Assembly (NCBI RefSeq): GCF_009735685.1 | Contig: NZ_WHPN01000303.1 | Coordinates: 1-38,711, forward strand | Length of the DNA stretch: 38,711 bases | Source: Streptomyces lycii | GTDB taxonomy: Bacteria; Actinomycetota; Actinomycetes; Streptomycetales; Streptomycetaceae | Direction: 5' to 3' | Shown here: positions 1-7,750 of the stretch, piece by piece | Numbering within the stretch: position 1 is the stretch's first letter | How the letters are laid out: each line of letters starts with the position of its first letter | Program-made: the position numbers and the translations under genes | Notes under the pieces: model-generated | What the model saw: the letters and a program-made list of their open reading frames with translations, nothing else | Database searches by the model: none | Told to the model about the DNA's origin: nothing

Positions 1-24
1 CCTCGGAATCCCGGCCCGTACCGA

Positions 25-60
25 CCGCCCGTACGGACAGGTCCGTACGGAACCGGGCGG
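25..60 (-). terminator. Hairpin terminator after the small secreted protein gene
   Basis: A perfect 10-bp inverted repeat (29-38 with 41-50, loop AG) is framed by a second pair, CCGCCC (25-30) and GGGCGG (55-60). It lies directly beyond the stop codon of the minus-strand gene ending at 62. There is no T tract, as is usual in streptomycetes. Confidence 0.6.
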
Positions 61-61
61 G

Positions 62-388
62 TCAGCCGACCGGAAGCGACAGCGGGAGGCCGCCGAGCAG
101 CGCCGCGAGCGGCTTCAGGGCCCCGGCCACGGGGCTGTCCGCGGCCTTGGGGGCGGCCTGCGGAGCGGCCTTGGCCGGGGCGGGGGCGGCCTCGCCCTCC
201 ACGGCGTCGGTGACCGGCCCGAGCCCGGCGGTGCCGGCGGCGAGAGCCTCGGGCGCACCCGCGGGCAGGGCGGCGACGCCCGGCACGGAGGTGAGGGCCG
301 GGGCGGCCGTGGCGGTGCCCGCGGCGGCCATCGCGATACCGGCGCCGAGCACGGCGCCTCCGAGAATCCTGGCAGTTGCCTGCTTCAT
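62..388 (-). CDS. Small secreted Ala/Pro-rich protein
   Basis: Unrecognised exported protein of about 108 residues. It has a clear Sec signal peptide: a basic start (MKQATAR), a hydrophobic Gly/Ala core and a likely cleavage after AAGTATA-A near residue 28. The mature part is low-complexity, rich in Ala, Pro and Gly, with an Ala/Pro/Lys linker and a hydrophobic Leu-rich end. There is no cysteine and no recognisable domain. An in-frame ATG at 394 is also possible, but AGGA lies 9 nt before the ATG at 388, which is the better-spaced start. The gene is monocistronic, with a terminator hairpin directly downstream. Similar short exported proteins of unknown role are common in Streptomyces. I assign no function. 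Confidence 0.65.
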   Translation of the reverse strand: MKQATARILGGAVLGAGIAMAAAGTATAAPALTSVPGVAALPAGAPEALAAGTAGLGPVTDAVEGEAAPAPAKAAPQAAPKAADSPVAGALKPLAALLGGLPLSLPVG

Positions 389-567
389 CGACATACATCC
401 TCATGCTGGGGGGAGAGTTGAGCGGCGCCGCGGACACGCGAAAAGCACACGGTCCGTGACCGCGGTTCACCGCAACGTAACCACCGGGCCCCGGCGCCGC
501 AAACCTCCACGCCGGAGGAGTCCGTCCCGCCCCACCGCCCCGCCGGGACGTCCGGGATCGTCCCGGC

Positions 568-1734
568 TCAGCTCACGGCGCCCGTGGAACCGCTGGTGAC
601 AGCGGGTCCGGCGGCCGGGTCGCGGAACAGCCACTCGGACTTGAGTTCGGCATAGCCGGGCTTGATCACGTCATTGATCATCGCGAGACGTTCATCGAAA
701 GGAATGAACGCCGACTTCATCGCATTGACGGTGAACCACTGCATGTCGTCGAGCGTGTAGTGGAAGGTCTCCACCAGCCGCTCGAACTCGGTGCTCATGC
801 CCGTCCCGCTCATCAGCCGGTTGTCGGTGTTCACCGTCGCCCGGAAGTGCAGCTTCCGCAGCAGTCCGATCGGATGCTCGGCGTACGAGGCGGCCGCGCC
901 CGTCTGGAGGTTGGAGGTCGGGCACAGCTCCAGCGGGATCCGCTTGTCGCGGACGTACGAGGCGAGCCGGCCGAGCTTCACCTCGCCGTCGGCGGCGACC
1001 TGGATGTCGTCGATGATGCGGACGCCGTGGCCCAGCCGGTCCGCGCCGCACCACTGGAGCGCCTGCCAGATCGACGGCAGCCCGAACGCCTCGCCCGCGT
1101 GGATGGTGAAGTGGTTGTTCTCCCGCTTCAGATACTCGAACGCGTCAAGGTGCCGGGTGGGCGGGAATCCGGCCTCGGCGCCCGCGATGTCGAAGCCGAC
1201 GACGCCCAGGTCGCGGTAGCGGTTGGCGAGTTCGGCGATCTCCAGGGAGCGGGCGGCGTGCCGCATGGCGGTCAGCAGGGCGCCGACCCGGATCCGGTTG
1301 CCGTCCTCGCGGGCCCGGCGCTCCCCTTCGCGGAAGCCCTCGTTGACCGCCTCGACGACCTCTTCGAGGCTCAGCCCGCCCTCGAGGTGCTGTTCGGGGG
1401 CGTAGCGGATTTCGGCGTACACCACGCCGTCGGCCGCCAGGTCCTCCGCGCACTCGGCGGCCACCCGGAACAGCGCGTCCCGGGTCTGCATGACGGCGCA
1501 GGTGTGCGCGAAGGTCTCGAGATAGCGCTCCAGCGAACCGGAGTCGGCCGCTTCGCGGAACCAGCGGCCGAGCGCGTCGGGCTCGCTCTCCGGGAGGGCG
1601 TCGTAACCGGACGCGCGGGCGAGGTCCACGACGGTACCCGGGCGCAGGCCGCCGTCGAGGTGATCGTGCAGCAGCACCTTGGGAGCGCGGCGGATCTGGT
1701 CCGGGTCCGGGGTCTTGAGGGTCTGGCTCGTCAT
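568..1734 (-). CDS. add: Adenosine deaminase
   Basis: A cytosolic zinc hydrolase that converts adenosine or deoxyadenosine to inosine or deoxyinosine in purine salvage. The 388-residue protein has the full family signature: the zinc-binding HDH at residues 23-25 in HDHLDGG, HAGE at 212-215 with catalytic Glu215, GHG at 235-237, CPTSN at 271-275 and TDN at 303-305. The length is normal for bacterial add. The start is an ATG. A TAGAGT box ends 6 nt before it, so the message could be leaderless, although an AGGAGG lies 13 nt upstream. The palindrome CTACGCGCGTAG at 1751-1762 sits in the promoter and recurs at the nucleoside-transporter genes around 12-13 kb, which links add to that regulon by inference. 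It is divergent from the hydrolase-fold gene at 1886. Confidence 0.95.
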   Translation of the reverse strand: MTSQTLKTPDPDQIRRAPKVLLHDHLDGGLRPGTVVDLARASGYDALPESEPDALGRWFREAADSGSLERYLETFAHTCAVMQTRDALFRVAAECAEDLAADGVVYAEIRYAPEQHLEGGLSLEEVVEAVNEGFREGERRAREDGNRIRVGALLTAMRHAARSLEIAELANRYRDLGVVGFDIAGAEAGFPPTRHLDAFEYLKRENNHFTIHAGEAFGLPSIWQALQWCGADRLGHGVRIIDDIQVAADGEVKLGRLASYVRDKRIPLELCPTSNLQTGAAASYAEHPIGLLRKLHFRATVNTDNRLMSGTGMSTEFERLVETFHYTLDDMQWFTVNAMKSAFIPFDERLAMINDVIKPGYAELKSEWLFRDPAAGPAVTSGSTGAVS

Positions 1735-1750
1735 CTCCGCACTCTACCTC

Positions 1751-1762
1751 CTACGCGCGTAG
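1751..1762. promoter_or_regulatory. Candidate nucleoside-regulon operator, copy 1
   Basis: Perfect 12-bp palindrome CTACGCGCGTAG located 17-28 bp upstream of the add start. The same 12-mer forms the centre of the 18-bp palindrome at 11931-11948, and a 10/12 match lies at 13113-13124. Its position fits a repressor site over the add promoter. I do not recognise the regulator. Confidence 0.6.
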
Positions 1763-1885
1763 ATCGCCCGCCGGTTCGAGCTTCTGAAAGCCCGTGCGAC
1801 CCCGCGCCGGGCAGGGGTCGAAAGATACGGAACGGTGACCGGCGGGACGGGCCGGGTACACCCGAATTTCTGTCATGGTTCTGCC

Positions 1886-2656
1886 ATGGCTCAGCAAGGA
1901 GTGCCGGAGCGGGGAGCCCGGCTGGGGCGGGCGTTCGGCCCGGACGGGGCACGGCGGACGGTCGGCGGCGCGGTGCTGGTACTCGCGGACGGCGAGCCGG
2001 ACGGCACCGGGCGCCAGTCGCCCCTGACGGCCGCGGCGGCCCGGGCGGTGGCGCGGCAGCTGGCCCGCGCGGGCCGCGCCGACGGACTCGTCGCCCACGT
2101 CGTCGGCTACCGCTGCCGGGGCTGGAACGGCGCGGCGGCCCATCCCGTCGAGGACGCCGCCTGGGCGGTGGAGGAGACCGTACGCCGCTACGGTGACGTC
2201 CCCGTGTGCCTGGCGGGTGCCGGGATGGGCGGCCGGGCCGCCCTGCTCGCCGCCGGGCATCCGGCCGTCACCTCGGTACTGGCCCTGGCCCCCTGGATGC
2301 CCGGCGAGGACAAACGGGCGCCGGCGCCCGATCCGGTGAAGCAACTGGCGGGCCGGCGCGTGCTGATGGTGCACGGGACGAACGACGAACGCGCCGAGCC
2401 GGAGTTCTCCTACCGGTTCGCGGAGCGGGCCAAGAAGGCCAACCGGGACGTCTGCCGCTTCGAGGTGCACTCGGACGGCCACCGGATGTACCAGCACCGG
2501 GCCGAAGTGCTGGCGCTGGCCACGGACTTCGTCATCGGTTCGGTGTTCGAGCGCGGATTCTCCCGGCCGGTGGAGGACGCCCTCGCGGCTCCGCCGCCGC
2601 TGGGGTTACGGATGCCGCTGGCGTCCGGCTTCGGGGCGTCGCTCCGCCGGAGCTGA
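1886..2656 (+). CDS. Alpha/beta-hydrolase-fold protein lacking the nucleophile
   Basis: A 256-residue protein resembling dienelactone-hydrolase-type alpha/beta hydrolases. The fold signature is visible: strand GAVLVLADG near 28-36, a nucleophile-elbow strand VPVCLAGAGMGG at 105-116, an Asp-bearing turn HGTNDER (Asp167) and a His in SDGHR (His199). The usual G-x-S-x-G elbow reads G-A-G-M-G, so the nucleophile position (113) is glycine and no Ser, Cys or Asp replaces it. The protein may therefore be non-hydrolytic (binding or structural) or may use different chemistry. ATG at 1886 is chosen because AGCAAGGAG-type purines and conserved-looking sequence start here; an in-frame ATG at 1835 gives 17 extra residues of no clear origin. 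It ends convergent with the LysR gene. Confidence 0.75.
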   Translation: MAQQGVPERGARLGRAFGPDGARRTVGGAVLVLADGEPDGTGRQSPLTAAAARAVARQLARAGRADGLVAHVVGYRCRGWNGAAAHPVEDAAWAVEETVRRYGDVPVCLAGAGMGGRAALLAAGHPAVTSVLALAPWMPGEDKRAPAPDPVKQLAGRRVLMVHGTNDERAEPEFSYRFAERAKKANRDVCRFEVHSDGHRMYQHRAEVLALATDFVIGSVFERGFSRPVEDALAAPPPLGLRMPLASGFGASLRRS

Positions 2657-2675
2657 CCCGCCGCCGGAGCGTGCC

Positions 2676-2701
2676 CCGCCGCGGTCCCGTACCCGCGGCG
2701 G
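2676..2701. terminator. Bidirectional hairpin between convergent genes
   Basis: Perfect 9-bp GC stem (CCGCCGCGG at 2676-2684 with CCGCGGCGG at 2693-2701) and an 8-nt loop. It lies between the stop at 2656 (plus strand) and the stop at 2717 (minus strand), so it can serve both genes. Confidence 0.55.
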
Positions 2702-2716
2702 CTGCTCCCCGGGGCG

Positions 2717-3742
2717 TCAGCGCGGCAGCAACTGCCCCCGGCGGGACAGCAGGAAGCGCTTGAAGGCCGCCACCGGAGGCGTGTCCGGGTGTCCGTCGAG
2801 CCAGGCCACACCGATCTCCCGTACGGCCCGCGGCGCCGTCACCGTCAGTTCCACCACCCCCGGGCGGGGCACCGCCGGGGGCGGCAGCAGCGCCACTCCC
2901 AGATCGGCGGCGACCAGGCCGCGCAGCGTCTCGGCCTCCTCCCCCTCGAAGGCGACGCGCGGCCTGAACCCCGCCTCGGCGCACAGGGCGTCGGTGATGC
3001 GGCGCAGGCCGTAACCGGGCTCCAGGGTCACGAACGCCTCCTCGGCCGCCTCCGCGAGCCGCACCCGTCTGCGGCCCGCCAGCCGGTGGTGGTCCGGCAC
3101 GACGAGGCGCAGCTTCTGCTCGTCGAGCCGGCGCGCGGCGAGATCGGGGGCGTCCGGCACCGGCGCCGTCAGGCACAGGTCGAGATCGCCCGCCCGGAGC
3201 CCTTCCAGCATCGCCTCGCCGTAGTTCTGCACGAGCTGGAAGCGGACGCGCGGATGGTCGGCGCGGAAGGCGCGGATCAGCCCGGGTACCGTCTCCGGGC
3301 CCAGGGTGTGCAGGAAGCCGAAGGCGACCTTGCCCGCCGCCGGGTCGGCGTCGGCCCGTACGGACTCGGCGGCGCGCTCCACCCCGGCCAGTGCCCGCTC
3401 GACGGAGTGCAGAAAGGTGCGGCCCGCCGGGGTGAGCGAGACGGTGCGGCCGTGCCGGGCGAAGAGCGCCACCCCGAGGTCGTCCTCCAACCGCACCATC
3501 GCCCGGCTCAGGGTGGACTGCGGTACGCCCAGCTCCCGGGCGGCGCGGGTGACGTGCTCGTACCGGGCCACGCCCGCGAACTGGGCCAGCCGCGGGGCGA
3601 GCAGCGCGGGCCAGGAGCCGGACTCCAGGCCGGCCGGGACCGGGATGCCGCCGGTGTCGGATCCGGAGCCGGGGGCCGGTCCGGCGCCACCCGCGCCCCG
3701 AGTTGTCACACGAGTGTCTTTGTTGTTGCTGTTCAATGACAC
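2717..3742 (-). CDS. LysR-family transcriptional regulator
   Basis: A 341-residue DNA-binding regulator. The LysR winged HTH spans about residues 53-111 (AARELGVPQSTLSRAMVRLE followed by LGVALFARHGRTVSLTPAG). A co-inducer-binding domain follows, with typical strands such as VAFGFLHTLG and LCLTAPVPD. An unusual Gly/Ala/Pro-rich leader of about 40 residues precedes the HTH. The GTG start at 3742 has a GAGAGGGG ribosome-binding sequence just upstream, but a GTG about 33 bp further in could also be used. It is divergent from the MFS transporter at 3836, the standard arrangement for a LysR protein controlling an adjacent efflux gene and itself. The ligand cannot be inferred. Confidence 0.9.
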   Translation of the reverse strand: MSLNSNNKDTRVTTRGAGGAGPAPGSGSDTGGIPVPAGLESGSWPALLAPRLAQFAGVARYEHVTRAARELGVPQSTLSRAMVRLEDDLGVALFARHGRTVSLTPAGRTFLHSVERALAGVERAAESVRADADPAAGKVAFGFLHTLGPETVPGLIRAFRADHPRVRFQLVQNYGEAMLEGLRAGDLDLCLTAPVPDAPDLAARRLDEQKLRLVVPDHHRLAGRRRVRLAEAAEEAFVTLEPGYGLRRITDALCAEAGFRPRVAFEGEEAETLRGLVAADLGVALLPPPAVPRPGVVELTVTAPRAVREIGVAWLDGHPDTPPVAAFKRFLLSRRGQLLPR

Positions 3743-3835
3743 GCACCCCTCTCACCTGCCGTCATGCGCCGTTGCATCGATTATCGCCATTCCGTGCATT
3801 GGACGCATGAAGCGACTGCCTCGTACGTTTCGGGT
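3743..3835. promoter_or_regulatory. Divergent LysR/MFS promoter region
   Basis: A 93-bp spacer between divergent starts, more AT-rich than its surroundings. It contains an ATGC-N6-GCAT dyad (3764-3777) and two further TGCA/GCAT-type elements near 3796-3809, plausible LysR half-sites. The classical T-N11-A form cannot be assigned with certainty. Confidence 0.45.
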
Positions 3836-5164
3836 ATGCCTCCTGCTGATACCGGGGCGTCCACCGTGATCCGTGTGGGCGCCTCCTCCTCGACGTCCCG
3901 GCCCCCGGCCCCGCGCGACCCGGGCGACGGCCCCGGCGCCACCGGACTCCACCCCGGCGGTCCCGGCTACCGCCGGATGAGCTTCGCTCTCTTCGCGGCC
4001 GGAGTCGCCACCTTCGCACTCCTCTACTCCACGCAGGCGCTGCTGCCCGCGATCTCCGCCGACCTCGGCGTGACGCCCGACGCGGCCAGCTGGACCGTGT
4101 CCGGCGCGACACTGGGCCTCGCGGCGGCCGTGCTGCCGCTCAGCGCGCTGTCCGAACGGTTCGGGCGCCGCACGATGATGACGGCCTCGCTCGCGGTGGC
4201 GGCGCTGGTCTCACTGCTGGTGCCGTTCGCGCCGGACCTCGGCTGGCTGGTCGCGCTCCGGGCGGTCCAGGGTGTCGCGCTGGCCGGGGTGCCGGCCTCG
4301 GCGATGGCCTTCCTCGCGGAGGAGGTCCGCCCGAAGGCGCTGGTCGGCGCCATCGGGCTGTTCGTCGCGGGCAACAGCATCGGCGGCATGTCGGGCCGCA
4401 TCGTGACCGGCTGGGTGGCGCAGGCGTGGGGCTGGCGCGCGGCACTCGCGGCGATCGCCGCCGTCGCCGTGCTCTGCGCGGTCGTGTTCCGGCTGCTGGT
4501 GCCGCGGGCACGGCGCTTCCGCCCGGCGCCGACCGGCCCCCGGGCGCTGGCCCGTACCCTCGGCGGGCACCTGTCCGATCCGCTGCTGTGCCGGCTGTAC
4601 GCGATCGGCGCGCTCTTCATGACCGTCTTCGGCGCGGTCTACACCGTGATCGGCTACCGGCTGGTCGGCGAGCCGTTCGGGCTGCCGCAGGGCATCGTCG
4701 GCTCCGTCTTCGTCGTCTACCTGGTCGGCACGGTCTCCTCGGCGGCGGCCGGCCGGCTGGTCGGCCGCCTCGGGCGGCGCGGCGCCCTGTACGGGGCGGT
4801 GGGCACGACGACCGCCGGACTGCTGGTCTCGCTCGCCGACTCGGTCGCCGCGGTGCTCGCCGGTCTGGTCCTGATCACCGCGGGCTTCTTCGCGGGACAC
4901 GCGGTGGCGTCGTCGTCGGTGAGCCGCACGGCGACCACCGGCAGGGCGCAGGCCTCCGCTCTGTACCAGACGGCGTACTACGTCGGCAGCAGCGCGGGCG
5001 GCACGGCGGGCGCGCTCGCCTACCACACGGCGGGCTGGCCGGGGACGGTCGCGCTGGGGCTGGCGGCCATGGCGGCGGCGGCGGGCATCACGGTCTACGC
5101 GACGCGAAGGGCGCTGGCCGAGCGGAGGTGCCGGGCGGCGCATCCGGCGTGCGCGGGGCTCTGA
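3836..5164 (+). CDS. MFS transporter, 12-TM drug/sugar efflux type
   Basis: A 442-residue major-facilitator permease. A hydrophilic N-terminal segment of about 40 residues precedes 12 hydrophobic segments, beginning FALFAAGVATFALLYSTQALLP. Motif A between TM2 and TM3 reads LSERFGRR, and the TM4 and TM5 segments carry the arginine and glycine/proline patterns of proton-driven antiporters. The overall pattern resembles the YnfM/arabinose-efflux branch, with an inner-membrane exporter role. ATG at 3836 is chosen because the upstream in-frame sequence is promoter-like; the start of the hydrophobic core is unaffected. The divergent LysR gene is its likely regulator. It shares a perfect convergent terminator with the DUF820 gene downstream. 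The substrate is unknown. Confidence 0.9.
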   Translation: MPPADTGASTVIRVGASSSTSRPPAPRDPGDGPGATGLHPGGPGYRRMSFALFAAGVATFALLYSTQALLPAISADLGVTPDAASWTVSGATLGLAAAVLPLSALSERFGRRTMMTASLAVAALVSLLVPFAPDLGWLVALRAVQGVALAGVPASAMAFLAEEVRPKALVGAIGLFVAGNSIGGMSGRIVTGWVAQAWGWRAALAAIAAVAVLCAVVFRLLVPRARRFRPAPTGPRALARTLGGHLSDPLLCRLYAIGALFMTVFGAVYTVIGYRLVGEPFGLPQGIVGSVFVVYLVGTVSSAAAGRLVGRLGRRGALYGAVGTTTAGLLVSLADSVAAVLAGLVLITAGFFAGHAVASSSVSRTATTGRAQASALYQTAYYVGSSAGGTAGALAYHTAGWPGTVALGLAAMAAAAGITVYATRRALAERRCRAAHPACAGL

Positions 5165-5189
5165 GCACGGGGCAGCACAGCCGCAAGGC

Positions 5190-5228
5190 GGAACAGGCCG
5201 CCTCCCGGGACGGGAGGCGGCCTGTTCC
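5190..5228. terminator. Strong bidirectional terminator hairpin
   Basis: Perfect 18-bp inverted repeat (5190-5207 with 5211-5228) around a 3-nt GGA loop, between the MFS stop (5164, plus strand) and the DUF820-gene stop (5259, minus strand). Confidence 0.8.
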
Positions 5229-5258
5229 GTGGGCCCGCCATGGGTGAGACCCCGGATG

Positions 5259-5849
5259 TCAGCTGACCACGAACACATCCGTGTCGATGACCACGTCGAA
5301 CGGCTCCGGAAGACGTACCGGATCACCGAACTTCCCCGCCTGGAGCACTCGGTAGACATCCCCCTTCGGCTCCCCGAACAGGGTCACGGTCGGCCCGCCG
5401 GGTGCCCAGGCATCCACCAGCAGGTAGAGCGGGACACCTGCCTGGGCGTACCCCGCCGGTTTGCTGATCCGGTCCTGACCGGCATTCGTCCTGGACGTGA
5501 TCTCCACAACGAGTTCAGCGACACCCGCAGGAATGTCGGTCCTCGCCGTGGCCAATGCCTCCTTGGGCATCACCGCGAGATCGGGAATGTAAATGCCCTG
5601 GCGCCCGGGCACGGCAACGCCCTGGGTCTGGAAAATGCCCCAGCTCCGAGGGATCACGGTGTAAAGCAGCCGCTGGATGTCGTCGGCAATGTTGTTGTGG
5701 TCACTGGACGCCGGTGGTGACACGGTGATGATCCCCTCGATGATCTCCACCTTGCACCCCTCGGGCCACTCCATCTCCTCCCGGAGACGGACGAGGTCCT
5801 CCCACCCGTAGCCGTCGGTGGGCCCCGGGTCGACGGTCAGTGCGCTCAT
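5259..5849 (-). CDS. Uma2/DUF820 family putative endonuclease
   Basis: A 196-residue member of the Uma2 (DUF820) family, which has a PD-(D/E)XK nuclease-like fold. Visible hallmarks are KVEIIEGII with the early acidic strand, the central P-D motif in IYIPDLAVM, and the ELVVEITS strand followed by a conserved lysine in RISKPAGYAQAGVPLYLLVD. The ATG start at 5849 follows a GGAGA sequence. It stands alone between two terminators (5190-5228 and 5891-5924). Many paralogues occur in Streptomyces genomes; their biological role is not established, and nuclease activity is an inference from the fold. Confidence 0.85.
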   Translation of the reverse strand: MSALTVDPGPTDGYGWEDLVRLREEMEWPEGCKVEIIEGIITVSPPASSDHNNIADDIQRLLYTVIPRSWGIFQTQGVAVPGRQGIYIPDLAVMPKEALATARTDIPAGVAELVVEITSRTNAGQDRISKPAGYAQAGVPLYLLVDAWAPGGPTVTLFGEPKGDVYRVLQAGKFGDPVRLPEPFDVVIDTDVFVVS

Positions 5850-5890
5850 GGCGGTCTCCTCAATCGGTACATCACCGATCCCAGCATGCC

Positions 5891-5924
5891 GAACGGGACC
5901 GGTGGCGGTCCACCGGTCCCGTTC
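5891..5924 (-). terminator. Terminator of the nucleoside-salvage operon
   Basis: Perfect 15-bp stem (GAACGGGACCGGTGG at 5891-5905 with its complement at 5910-5924) and a 4-nt loop, 22 bp beyond the deoA stop codon. It also insulates the DUF820 gene, which starts at 5849. Confidence 0.8.
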
Positions 5925-5946
5925 ACCCGAAAGAAGAAAGAGCAGC

Positions 5947-7224
5947 TCAGGCGATGCGGTCCAGCACCACCGGCGTCGGCTCGTACGCCGTGCCCGGCTC
6001 CGCGACAGCCACCGCGCCCTCCAGCGCCTCCACGGCGTAACCGAACTTCTCCGGGGTGTCCGTGTGCAGCGTCAGCAGCGGCTGTCCGGCGGTGACCGCG
6101 GCCCCCGGCTTCGCGTGCAGCTCCACGCCCGCGCCCGCCTGCACCGGGTCCTCCTTGCGGGCCCGGCCAGCGCCGAGCCGCCAGGCGGCCACGCCGACCG
6201 CGTACGCGTCGAGGCCGGTCAGGATTCCCGAGGCCGGGGCGGTGACCACGTGCCGGTCCCGGGCGACCGGGAGCGGGGCGTCGGGGTCACCGCCCTGGGC
6301 CGCGATCATGCGCCGCCAGTGGTCCATCGCGGAGCCGTCGGCGAGCGCCTTGGCCGGGTCGGCGTCGGGCAGGCCCGCCGCGTCGAGCATCTCGCGGGCG
6401 AGCGCCAGGGTCAGCTCGACGACGTCCGCCGGCCCGCCGCCCGCCAGCACCTCGACGGACTCGCGGACCTCCAGGGCGTTGCCCGCGGTCAGCCCGAGCG
6501 GGGTGGACATGTCGGTGAGCAGCGCGACCGTCCGCACGCCGTGGTCGGTGCCGAGCCCGACCATGGTGGCCGCCAGCTCGCGGGCGTCCTCGGCGTTCTT
6601 CATGAAGGCACCGGAGCCGGCCTTCACGTCCAGCACCAGCGAACCGGTGCCCTCGGCGATCTTCTTCGACATGATGGACGAGGCGATCAGCGGGATCGAC
6701 TCGACGGTGCCGGTGACGTCGCGCAGCGCGTACAGCTTCCGGTCCGCCGGGGCGAGTCCGTCGCCGGCCGCGCAGATCACCGAGCCGACGTCCCGCAGCA
6801 CGTCCAGCATCTCGCGGTTGGACAGCAGCGCGCGCCAGCCGGGGATCGACTCCAGCTTGTCGAGGGTGCCCCCGGTGTGGCCGAGGCCGCGCCCGGAGAG
6901 CTGCGGCACGGCCGCGCCGCACGCGGCGACCAGCGGGGCGAGCGGCAGCGTGATCTTGTCGCCGACACCGCCCGTGGAGTGCTTGTCGGCGGTGGGGCGG
7001 GGCAGCGAGGAGAAGTCCATCCGCTCGCCCGAGGCGATCATCGCGGCGGTCCAGCGGGCGATCTCCGCCCGGTCCATGCCGTTGAGCAGGATCGCCATGG
7101 CGAGGGCCGACATCTGTTCGTCGGCGACCTCGCCGCGGGTGTAGGCGTCGACGACCCAGTCGATCTGGGCGTCGGTCAGCCGGTTCCGGTCCCGCTTGGC
7201 GCGGATGACGGAGATGGCGTCCAT
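5947..7224 (-). CDS. deoA: Thymidine (pyrimidine-nucleoside) phosphorylase
   Basis: A cytosolic enzyme that cleaves thymidine, deoxyuridine or uridine with phosphate to free base plus (deoxy)ribose-1-phosphate. The 425-residue protein shows the family signature KHSTGGVGDK at 81-90 (phosphate binding), GRGLGHTGGTLDKLES from 111, VDVKAGSGAFMK in the centre, and the C-terminal PYNP domain with the typical Gly/Ala barrel sequence. The ATG at 7224 is chosen because the protein then begins MDAISVIRAKRD, as expected for the family; the longer open frame upstream is the cdd gene read in another frame. It starts 8 bp after the cdd stop and is the last gene of the uptake/salvage operon. Confidence 0.95.
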   Translation of the reverse strand: MDAISVIRAKRDRNRLTDAQIDWVVDAYTRGEVADEQMSALAMAILLNGMDRAEIARWTAAMIASGERMDFSSLPRPTADKHSTGGVGDKITLPLAPLVAACGAAVPQLSGRGLGHTGGTLDKLESIPGWRALLSNREMLDVLRDVGSVICAAGDGLAPADRKLYALRDVTGTVESIPLIASSIMSKKIAEGTGSLVLDVKAGSGAFMKNAEDARELAATMVGLGTDHGVRTVALLTDMSTPLGLTAGNALEVRESVEVLAGGGPADVVELTLALAREMLDAAGLPDADPAKALADGSAMDHWRRMIAAQGGDPDAPLPVARDRHVVTAPASGILTGLDAYAVGVAAWRLGAGRARKEDPVQAGAGVELHAKPGAAVTAGQPLLTLHTDTPEKFGYAVEALEGAVAVAEPGTAYEPTPVVLDRIA

Positions 7225-7232
7225 CAGGTGGT

Positions 7233-7697
7233 TCAGCTTTCTGTCGGCGGTTGGGGACCGGCGGTGCCGGTGGGGCCGGAGGCGCGGTCGCGGTCCAGGT
7301 CCCGCGGGCCGAAGGCGTCGGGCAGCACCTCGCTCATCGGCCGGACACCGGAGACGGTGTCCACGAGCAGGTCCGGCCCGCCGTGCTCCCACAGCAGCTG
7401 CCGGCAGCGGCCGCAGGGCATCAGCCGCGCACCGTCCGGCCCGCAGCAGGTGAAGGCGGTGAGCCGGCCGCCGCCGCTCGCGACGAGCGCGGAGACCAGG
7501 CCGCACTCGGCGCAGAGGGCGACGCCGTAGGCCGCGTTCTCGACATTGCAGCCGGTCACGGTGCGGCCGTCGGCGACCAGCGCGGCGGCGCCCACCGGGA
7601 AACCGGAGTACGGGGCGTAGGCCCGGGACATCGCGTCCCGGGCCGCGCCGCGCAGCCGCTCCCAGTCGGGGCCGGCCGGGTCGTTGCCGGGCGTCAT
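7233..7697 (-). CDS. cdd: Cytidine deaminase
   Basis: Zinc-dependent deamination of cytidine or deoxycytidine to uridine or deoxyuridine, which feeds the adjacent phosphorylase. The 154-residue protein has the complete motif set of tetrameric CDAs: NVEN at 51-54, C-A-E at 62-64 (zinc Cys62, catalytic Glu64) and PCGRC at 94-98 (zinc Cys95 and Cys98). It is slightly longer than the usual 130 residues because of a hydrophilic C-terminal extension. The ATG start has no good ribosome-binding site of its own. It overlaps by ATGA the stop of an 18-codon linker ORF, which in turn overlaps the permease stop, so translation is probably coupled. Confidence 0.95.
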   Translation of the reverse strand: MTPGNDPAGPDWERLRGAARDAMSRAYAPYSGFPVGAAALVADGRTVTGCNVENAAYGVALCAECGLVSALVASGGGRLTAFTCCGPDGARLMPCGRCRQLLWEHGGPDLLVDTVSGVRPMSEVLPDAFGPRDLDRDRASGPTGTAGPQPPTES

Positions 7698-7750
7698 GCG
7701 GCCCGGCCGTTCCGGTGATTCATGCGCCCCGGGCCCTTCCGGTACGTCAT
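7694..7750 (-). CDS. 18-codon linker ORF between permease and cdd
   Basis: A tiny ORF (MTYRKGPGR then MNHRNGRAA) whose ATG overlaps the permease stop as ATGA (7750-7747) and whose stop overlaps the cdd ATG as ATGA (7697-7694). Its two halves are imperfect 26-27 bp repeats of the permease 3' end, which reads TYQKGQGT. It looks like a tandem duplication of an original permease-cdd ATGA junction that has stayed open, carrying ribosomes across the gap. A function for the peptide is unlikely; a coupling function is inferred. Confidence 0.45.
   Translation of the reverse strand: MTYRKGPGRMNHRNGRAA

Noticed and set aside
760..2196. Long plus-strand open frame opposite adenosine deaminase and into the hydrolase gene
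   Set aside because: It is the complementary frame of a clear GC-rich gene, has no domain, and crosses the promoter and operator.
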